Below the pieces are notes generated by a model, which saw nothing but the letters and a program-made list of their open reading frames with translations, made no database searches and was not told the origin of the DNA. This document shows positions 26,842 to 38,813 of a stretch of DNA of 38,813 nt, piece after piece. The stretch lies in contig JAISMS010000079.1 in assembly GCA_031276565.1 (NCBI GenBank), forward strand, positions 1 through 38,813. Reading direction: 5' to 3'. The stretch comes from Holosporaceae bacterium. Its GTDB lineage: Bacteria > Pseudomonadota > Alphaproteobacteria > UBA3830. Numbering within the stretch: position 1 is the first letter of the stretch; each line of letters opens with the position of its first letter. Made by a program: the position numbers and the translations under genes.

Positions 26842-28194
26842 ATGGCAAAACCCGAGAAAGCTTTTTTTTGCGGCGAGTGCGGCGCCCGCTATCCGAAGTG
26901 GCTTGGCCGCTGTGAAGACTGCGGACAATGGAATACCATAACGGAGGACGTTACGGTCGGCGGAAAAGCGAAGCCTAGCTGCAACTCGATGGAATTGCAG
27001 AGTCTTGCGGCTTCTTCCGAAAAAACAAATCGAAGGCTCAGCGGCTTGGACGAATTTGATCGCGTACTCGGCGGCGGTATAGTACCCGGATCTGTAATTC
27101 TTGTGGGCGGAGATCCGGGTGTCGGTAAATCCACGCTGTTGCTGCAAACGGCGGCGGCCTTATCGCAGGACGGCGGCTGCGTTTATGTTTCCGGAGAAGA
27201 ATCTTCCGAGCAGATTCGTCTGAGGGCGGCTCGGCTGGGAGTTTCGGAGTCCGGCGTAAAATTGGCCTGCGAAACGGATGCGGACGTTATCGTGAATTCG
27301 ATGGGAAAAGGCGTGAAATTCCTCGTGGTGGATTCCGTTCAGACTTTGCAGAGCGCTGAAGCCGAATCCATTCCCGGTACGGTTTCCCAAGTGCGGGCCT
27401 GCGCCCATAGGCTGATTAATTTCGCGAAGACAACTGGAGCGGCGGTATTTCTCATCGGACATGTGACCAAAGACGGCCTCATCGCCGGTCCGAAAATACT
27501 GGAACATATGGTGGACGTCGTTCTTTATTTTGAAGGAGAACGCGGGAATTCATACAGAATTCTGAGGTCAGTGAAAAATCGTTACGGTCCCTGCGACGAA
27601 CTCGGGATTTTTGAAATGCGGCAGACCGGATTGGCGGGCGTCTCCAATCCTTCTGCTCTGTTTTTAACCCATCGGGAAGACGATGTTCCCGGATCCGTAG
27701 TATTTTCCGGCGTCGAAGGAACAAGGCCTATTTTGGTGGAAGTGCAGGCGCTGGTGTCCGGCAGCTATTTTACGTCTCCCAGAAGAACGGTCGTGGGGTG
27801 GGACGTAAACAGACTATTTACGATATTGGCGGTTCTGGAATCAAAGTGTAAGATTTCGTTTTCAAACAAGGATGTATGCCTCAACATAGCCGGCGGTCTC
27901 AAAATATCCGAACCTGCCGGCGATCTCGCCGTTGCCGTGAGCATATTGTCCGCCGGAAGCGGAAGAGCCGTGCCCAACGGTACTTGCGTTTTTGGAGAGA
28001 TAGGACTAACCGGAGAGATAAGATCCGTCTCCCGTTGCTCTGAACGGCTTAAGGAGGCCGAAAAACTCGGATTTAAGAACGTCATAATGCCGGCTTCCTG
28101 CGATTTTCCTAAAAACGCCGGCGGCAGCATGAAGATAGAAAAAGTAAAAAACCTGATCGAAGCGGTGGCGCTGTTGGGAATGCGACGCATATGA
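26842..28194 (+). CDS. radA: DNA repair protein RadA
   Basis: CGECGARYPKWLGRCEDCGQWNT zinc motif, GGDPGVGKSTLL Walker A, KNRYG motif. Confidence 0.95.
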   Translation: MAKPEKAFFCGECGARYPKWLGRCEDCGQWNTITEDVTVGGKAKPSCNSMELQSLAASSEKTNRRLSGLDEFDRVLGGGIVPGSVILVGGDPGVGKSTLLLQTAAALSQDGGCVYVSGEESSEQIRLRAARLGVSESGVKLACETDADVIVNSMGKGVKFLVVDSVQTLQSAEAESIPGTVSQVRACAHRLINFAKTTGAAVFLIGHVTKDGLIAGPKILEHMVDVVLYFEGERGNSYRILRSVKNRYGPCDELGIFEMRQTGLAGVSNPSALFLTHREDDVPGSVVFSGVEGTRPILVEVQALVSGSYFTSPRRTVVGWDVNRLFTILAVLESKCKISFSNKDVCLNIAGGLKISEPAGDLAVAVSILSAGSGRAVPNGTCVFGEIGLTGEIRSVSRCSERLKEAEKLGFKNVIMPASCDFPKNAGGSMKIEKVKNLIEAVALLGMRRI

Positions 28195-28904
28195 AAAATG
28201 AATTTTTTAACGTTCTGGATTATTTTTATATCTTCCTGATATTTTGTTCCGTAGGAATAGGATTCCTTCGGGGATTCGTGAAGGATTTTTTCAGCACCTG
28301 CGCCTGGGTGGGAGGCGCTTTCGTGACGCCGTTAATCGCTCCGTATTTTATTCCGTTCGCGAGCTCGTATTTTTCGAATAAAACAGTTGCCAAATGTCTG
28401 GTATTCGGAATTTCCTATTTTACGACGCTGACGGCGCTGCTGCTTATTACATCCGCAATGTCGAGAAACGTAAAAGGCAGTCCCCTTTCCGGAGTCGACA
28501 GAGCCGGAGGAGCCCTGTTCGGCCTCTTTCGGGGGGCGGCCGTTTTGATGTGCATTTGTGTCACGATGTCGGTGTTCGAATTTCCGAGGAAAAAGTACGT
28601 TTTTGTGAAAGAATCGAAAATATCGACGCTGCTGTTTGATCTTTCGGAGAATTCGCCGCAGATCAAAAAACTTGCCATTGTCGACGCCGCAAAGGGCAAG
28701 CGGATTTTATCGAACACAATCGGGAAACTTGAAAAAAATCAAGAGAAGGAAACGGTTCAGAAAAATCTTTTCCGAAAATTTTCCCAAAGTCAAATCAAAA
28801 ACAAGACGGACCGGTCTGATAAAACAAAACGCCGCAATCTGCCGATATTACGACGACGTAAAAAAGATAACAAACCGTTTGTTTCAAAAACCGTAAAGAA
28901 GTAA
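28191..28904 (+). CDS. cvpA: CvpA family membrane protein
   Basis: GFLRGFVKDFFSTCAWVGG...VDRAGGALFGLFRGAAVL; start overlaps the radA stop (ATGA). Confidence 0.8.
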   Translation: MKNEFFNVLDYFYIFLIFCSVGIGFLRGFVKDFFSTCAWVGGAFVTPLIAPYFIPFASSYFSNKTVAKCLVFGISYFTTLTALLLITSAMSRNVKGSPLSGVDRAGGALFGLFRGAAVLMCICVTMSVFEFPRKKYVFVKESKISTLLFDLSENSPQIKKLAIVDAAKGKRILSNTIGKLEKNQEKETVQKNLFRKFSQSQIKNKTDRSDKTKRRNLPILRRRKKDNKPFVSKTVKK

Positions 28905-28917
28905 TCGCCTTTTCGAA

Positions 28918-29075
28918 ATCCGCTCTGCGGTTTTAATGTCCCGGATGTCAGGTTGCCGCATATCCCGAATGTCCGTGTCCCGCTTGAGCCTGTCTCATCC
29001 GCTCTGCGGTTTTAATGTCCGGATGTCAGGTTGCCGCATGTCCCGGATGTCCGTGTCCCGAATGAGCATGTCCCG
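28918..29075 (-). repeat. ~79-bp tandem duplication of the LRR gene 3' end (including stop codon)
   Basis: 'atccgctctgcggttttaatgtc(c)ggatgtcaggttgccgcat[ag]tcccg[ag]atgtccgtgtcccg' at 28918 and again at 28997. Confidence 0.85.
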
Positions 29076-30180
29076 AATGAGCATGTCCCGCCTGCGCCTG
29101 TCCCGGTTGCGCCTGTCCCGGTTGTGCCTGTCCCGGTTGCGCCTGTCCCGGTTGCGCCTGTCCCGCCTGAGCCTGTCCCGGTAAACGTCCGGCAGCTCCG
29201 AGATTTACCCACGGATCAAAGGCTCTTCTCCATTTTCCGGCCTCCGCGATATTCTGCGGAATTACAACCCGTGTAATCGGGCATCCTCTGAATGCCCCGT
29301 CACCGATTATCAGTTTTTTAGAAGCGGAAGGTCTGTCGTCGACTATTACTTCTTTTATTTGAGTGCAATTGGCGAAAGCCTTTTTGCCGATTTTGATTAC
29401 GTTGGGGGTGATGTGAATCGTTCCGTTATCGGAAAAAGAAGCCTGAGAGCCGTAAAAGGCCATACTTTTTACGGACGGCGGCATGATATTGTCTTCAAAT
29501 CTTATTTTTTTCAGCCGCGGAGTGTTGAAAAATGCGCAGCTGCCTACGGAAGTTACCTTTTTCGGAATTTTTAGAACCTCGTTTCCGTCCAATCCTCCAA
29601 GTTTTGGCAGATTGGCGAAGGCAAACGGGCCTATGGCCAAGCGAGTGGACGCACTCGTCTCGGGCGAAGTTTTTGCGTCGTCGAACTCTACCGATTCCAA
29701 ATGACGACAGTGATTAAAGCAATCGCTGCCGATAACGAGCACACTCGCGGGAATTTTTACCCTTTTCAAATCTCTTACGTTTTGGAATGCTCCGGCTCCG
29801 ATCATACGTAATTTTGATTTTGGAGAAAACTCTGCCGTTTTCAGATGTTGTCCTTCTTTGGTATAAAATGTGTCGTTTGCGATATTGGTTATGTCTTCGG
29901 AGACATTCAAATCTTTTTTATGTATGACGTTTTCATTCGATACCTTAAGAAAAGACGTCGCATTTTTTCGGTTGATCCAGACTCTTTTTATTCCCGCTCT
30001 CTGTGCGGCTGTACCATGGGTTGCCGCATGTGCATTTCCGGCTGCTGCGGCATGGGTTGCCGTATGCGCATTTCCGGCTGCTGCGGCATGAGTCGCCGAA
30101 TGTCCCTTTCCGGTTGCTGCGGCATCTTCCGATGCATAACATACAGCTAAAAGCGTCAATATTGCGAGTGATTTTTTCAT
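29026..30180 (-). CDS. Secreted BspA-type leucine-rich repeat protein with His-rich repetitive termini
   Basis: 384 aa; signal peptide MKKSLAILTLLAVCYASEDAAA; IGAGAFQNVRDLKRVKIPASVLVIGSDCFNHCRHLESV, IGKKAFANCTQIKEV, IGDGAFRGCPITRVVIP; 12-aa N-terminal and 5-aa C-terminal repeats. Confidence 0.85.
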   Translation of the reverse strand: MKKSLAILTLLAVCYASEDAAATGKGHSATHAAAAGNAHTATHAAAAGNAHAATHGTAAQRAGIKRVWINRKNATSFLKVSNENVIHKKDLNVSEDITNIANDTFYTKEGQHLKTAEFSPKSKLRMIGAGAFQNVRDLKRVKIPASVLVIGSDCFNHCRHLESVEFDDAKTSPETSASTRLAIGPFAFANLPKLGGLDGNEVLKIPKKVTSVGSCAFFNTPRLKKIRFEDNIMPPSVKSMAFYGSQASFSDNGTIHITPNVIKIGKKAFANCTQIKEVIVDDRPSASKKLIIGDGAFRGCPITRVVIPQNIAEAGKWRRAFDPWVNLGAAGRLPGQAQAGQAQPGQAQPGQAQPGQAQPGQAQAGHAHSGHAHSGHGHPGHAAT

Positions 30181-30239
30181 AGTCTTCTTCTCCTTTGCCG
30201 GAATTACTGTTCCGCAAACTACAGTTTGCCAATTTTATG

Positions 30240-30254
30240 TTAATATGAGGTTAA
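30240..30254 (-). promoter_or_regulatory. CtrA-type box upstream of the LRR gene
   Basis: TTAATATGAGGTTAA, 60-74 nt from the ATG. Confidence 0.55.
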
Positions 30255-30313
30255 TCTGTATAAAAAAATCGAACAAAAAAATAATACAACGAGAAACGTC
30301 GAAATCTTCAATT

Positions 30314-30763
30314 TTATCTTTTGCGGAAACTGTCAAAGCTGATTATATTGCCTTCCGCCGCTTCGTCGCGGGTCGGCTTTCCGTCGGTTTTTCGAGGGGA
30401 AGGAATATCCGAAAACGACGGAGTAAACTGCAACGCAAATTTTACGGAAGGATCCACAAAAGCAGTCATGGCGCAGAACGGCACTTCGATGTTTTCCCGA
30501 ATTCCGTTGAAACTGAGCTCAATGGAAAAACCGTCGTCGCAGACCTTCAGGTTCCAAAATTGGTATTGGATTACGATCATGACCTCTTCCGGATGCCTTT
30601 CCCTGAGGAAGCCGGGGATTTTTACCCGCGCATGATCCGTGCGAAATCTGATATAAAAATGATGATTTCCCGACAATCCGTTATCGGCAACTTCATTCAA
30701 AACCTCTTTTACAACGGCAATCAGAGCCTTTTGCACCAATTCGTCGTATTTAAAGCCGCTCAT
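30314..30763 (-). CDS. sspB: SspB-like ClpXP adaptor (alphaproteobacterial type)
   Basis: KYDELVQKALIAVVKEVLNEVADNGLSGNHHFYIRFRTDHARVKIPGFLRERHPEEVMIVIQYQFWNLKV...VPFCAMTAFVDPSVKFALQF. Confidence 0.88.
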   Translation of the reverse strand: MSGFKYDELVQKALIAVVKEVLNEVADNGLSGNHHFYIRFRTDHARVKIPGFLRERHPEEVMIVIQYQFWNLKVCDDGFSIELSFNGIRENIEVPFCAMTAFVDPSVKFALQFTPSFSDIPSPRKTDGKPTRDEAAEGNIISFDSFRKR

Positions 30764-30792
30764 TTTACATCTCCGGAGCCTGACTATAACGG

Positions 30793-30867
30793 GGCGAGCG
30801 ATCGGAATCGAACCGATGACCTCCAGAACCACAACCTGGCGCTCTAACCAATTGAGCTACGCCCGCC
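30793..30867 (-). tRNA. tRNA-His(GUG)
   Basis: Anticodon GTG, acceptor GCGGGCG/CGCTCGC, G-1:C73 pair encoded. Confidence 0.95.
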
Positions 30868-30972
30868 GTAACATCACTCTTGTACCGTTTCACGGTCGAA
30901 AGGTCAATAGTAAACGCTTCCCATCGGACGGGCGTTCTGTTAATTTAAAGCGATCTGCAACGCGAATGCCGA

Positions 30973-31293
30973 ATGAAAAAAGATCTTTGCTATGATAAGT
31001 CCCGGAACGGTATATATCTCAAAGTAAAAACGATCCCCGGGGCCTCTTCGGACAAGGTGCATGGGCTCGTCGGCAATCGGGTGAAGTTGTTCGTCAGGGC
31101 GGCGCCGCGCAACGGGGAAGCGAACAGAGCTACGGCTGCGCTGGTGGCGAAATTTTTCGGCCTGAAAAAATCCTGCTGCGTCGTAACCTCCGGACATAAA
31201 TCTTCCGGAAAAATCGTGTTCATCGAGGCCGATGTGGAAAACGCAATAAAAACGGCATTTTACGGAGTGAAACCGGATGAAAACAACGCCTAG
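30973..31293 (+). CDS. DUF167/YggU family protein
   Basis: YLKVKTIPGASSDKVHGLVGNRVKLFVRAAPRNGEANRATAALVAKFFGLKKSCCVVTSGHKSSGKIVFIE. Confidence 0.85.
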   Translation: MKKDLCYDKSRNGIYLKVKTIPGASSDKVHGLVGNRVKLFVRAAPRNGEANRATAALVAKFFGLKKSCCVVTSGHKSSGKIVFIEADVENAIKTAFYGVKPDENNA

Positions 31294-32374
31294 AATAATA
31301 TTGGCGATATTTCTCTTCGCTGGAGCGGCGATCATCGGGTATTTGCAGCTGCCGATGTTCGGCAAATTACCGGACGGAAAAAGACTGTCGCGCATACAAA
31401 AATCTCCCCGTTATCGGGACGGAAAATTCCGCAATGTACACGAAACGTATTTTACCGGCGCCGTCGCGACTCGGATCGCAAAATTTTTATTTTCGTCCCG
31501 AAAGCATTTGGATCCGAAACTTCCCCCGCCGGCGCTGAAAACAAATCTTGAAACATTGGGGCCGAACGAGGACGCGTTAGTTTGGTTCGGCCATTCCTCC
31601 TGTTTGTTTCGCTTGGACGGCAAAACATTCCTGACGGATCCTATTTTCAGCGAAACTTCGTCGCCGATTTTGTTTTGGCCGAGGGTGTTTGCCGGCACGA
31701 ACATTTATCGGCCGGAGGACATGCCGAGGATTGATTATCTGATTATTACCCACGACCATTGGGATCATCTGGACTACGAAACGGTATTGAAGTTGAAACC
31801 GAAAATAGGAAAAATCATCTGTCCCCTCGGAGTCGGCGCACACTTCGAACGTTGGGGATTCGACGAGAAGATGATCCTGGAGACGGACTGGTACGAAAGC
31901 GTTGTTCCGGAAAAAGGCATAACGATCATCTGCTGTCCGGCAAGGCACTTTTCCGGCAGGGGCGTCTTCGGCAACAGAACGCTGTGGGCATCGTTTTTAG
32001 TAAAGACCGAGACGTTTTCCGTCTATGTCGGCGGCGACGGCGGCTACGACGATCACTGCGCGGAAATCGGAAACAGATTTGGTCCCATAGATCTGGCGCT
32101 CTTAAACTGCGGACAGTATGACGCCGAATGGAAACACAATCATATGACGCCCGAAGAGGCGGTCCGAGCCGCCAAAGATTTGCGTGCCCGGAAATTGCTG
32201 CCGGTGCATGTCTGCAAATTGCCGCTGGCTTTTCACAACTGGAAGGAACCGTTGGAAAGGGTCTCCAAAGCCGGAGAAAGAGAAAACGTTGCCGTTATGA
32301 CTCCGATGATCGGAGAAAAAATCCCGCTGCGATCCGAATGCGTTTTTTCCGGATGGTGGGAAGAATGCGAATAG
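31277..32374 (+). CDS. MBL-fold metallohydrolase (UlaG/NAPE-PLD-like)
   Basis: WFGHSSCLFRLDGKTFLTDPIFSE, YLIITHDHWDHLDYETV; overlaps the DUF167 gene by 17 nt. Confidence 0.85.
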   Translation: MKTTPRIILAIFLFAGAAIIGYLQLPMFGKLPDGKRLSRIQKSPRYRDGKFRNVHETYFTGAVATRIAKFLFSSRKHLDPKLPPPALKTNLETLGPNEDALVWFGHSSCLFRLDGKTFLTDPIFSETSSPILFWPRVFAGTNIYRPEDMPRIDYLIITHDHWDHLDYETVLKLKPKIGKIICPLGVGAHFERWGFDEKMILETDWYESVVPEKGITIICCPARHFSGRGVFGNRTLWASFLVKTETFSVYVGGDGGYDDHCAEIGNRFGPIDLALLNCGQYDAEWKHNHMTPEEAVRAAKDLRARKLLPVHVCKLPLAFHNWKEPLERVSKAGERENVAVMTPMIGEKIPLRSECVFSGWWEECE

Positions 32375-32419
32375 CCGATACATCCTCGAATCCGACCCGT
32401 TACTGAATTATCCGCAAAA

Positions 32420-32965
32420 CTAATCCGACGAAGGCTCTTTGGCGGTCCCTGTTTCCGCACTTTCGAAATTCGGATCCGCCGCAGGCTCGGGACAAACCCG
32501 CGGTTCATCTCGCGTTATGATATGACAATGCTCCGTTTTAACTCCGAGAATATTCAAAATCGCCTCATGCGCCGCATGCCAATGTTCATTCCCCGTATCC
32601 GCATATCTGCCGCGCGCCAAATTGCTCAATTTCCACAATAAGGGATCGGGATTGTTCGAATAATCTTTTTCGGGAAGAAATCCTTCCGTTAAACGCTCAC
32701 GGGCGTCTTTGAATTTTGAAAGACCGTCATCCTCCCGAAGCATCAGCGGATAAAATTCCTTTAAAAACAATTTACAAGCGTTTCTCGATCTGAGATCATC
32801 GTCTTCTTCGGCTATCTTTATCGCTCCGAAAACGGCTTGTTCGTATTGTCCCCATTCGAAGTCTGACAGAATGTCGTCCGCGCCGTAATACATTGCATCG
32901 GTCATCCCGATGATCAGAGGCAGAAAAAAAGTAAAATATCGCACGACGAACCTCGCTCTCGTCAA
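32420..32965 (-). CDS. Secreted protein of unknown function
   Basis: 181 aa; signal peptide MTRARFVVRYFTFFLPLIIGMTDA|MYY. Confidence 0.65.
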   Translation of the reverse strand: MTRARFVVRYFTFFLPLIIGMTDAMYYGADDILSDFEWGQYEQAVFGAIKIAEEDDDLRSRNACKLFLKEFYPLMLREDDGLSKFKDARERLTEGFLPEKDYSNNPDPLLWKLSNLARGRYADTGNEHWHAAHEAILNILGVKTEHCHIITRDEPRVCPEPAADPNFESAETGTAKEPSSD

Positions 32966-33187
32966 AGATTTAACAGTACACCGATTCTGTAAATTTCGAT
33001 ATTCTTTAAATGTCGCATGCCGCCGATATTTTTAAATTTTCAGAGATGTTTTTCTGCTTTTATAGCAAAAACCGACGGCAGCCCGTAAACTCTTCCGCGC
33101 TCTCTCATGAATGTCATTTAAAATCGGCGGACATTTCTTCTCCTCCTTTTCGCTTTATGAACGCGACTGCGGCCGGTTGTTTCGAGC

Positions 33188-33216
33188 TTGTATTTCATTG
33201 CGTAACGGTATATACT
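33188..33216 (+). promoter_or_regulatory. Candidate sigma70 promoter of rpoBC
   Basis: TTGTAT - 17 nt - TATACT. Confidence 0.5.
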
Positions 33217-33291
33217 ACGGTTGCTTTTTGTCTTTAAGTTGTACAGACGTGTATTTTATTTATTTTTATCCATTTCCACAGAGGTTTTGAT

Positions 33292-38813
<5,522 letters not shown>

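Overview
Chromosomal window, probably from an alphaproteobacterial (perhaps Holosporales/Rickettsiales-like) host-associated bacterium; the taxonomy is inferred. Core genes: class I LysRS, family-4 UDG, FkbM-type methyltransferase, RadA, CvpA, SspB, DUF167, an MBL hydrolase, rpoB, 5' rpoC, and tRNAs Ile2/Met(CAU), Pro(UGG) and His(GUG). These are interleaved with a large secretome: about 17 signal-peptide proteins, many of them paralogues. They fall into two helical-bundle families, low-complexity RGG-rich and SFGQ-rich proteins, two OTU-like putative deubiquitinases (one with four tandem modules alternating intact and degenerate catalytic residues), a BspA-type LRR protein and two large coiled-coil proteins. 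Main non-coding finding: eight perfect TTAA-N7-TTAA (CtrA-type) boxes, all intergenic. Five lie 50-74 nt upstream of the start codons of secreted-protein genes. Three cluster within 160 bp at 26.54-26.70 kb, at a change in gene-strand bias, which could be an origin or regulatory hub. Also found: a SocA/Panacea-type antitoxin gene followed by a toxin-like ORF broken by two compensating frameshifts, a secreted paralogue whose signal peptide is separated from its body by an in-frame TAG, and a 7.5-copy intergenic ~41-bp tandem repeat. No transposase, prophage or CRISPR was seen. All homology calls are from reading motifs by eye; no searches were run.
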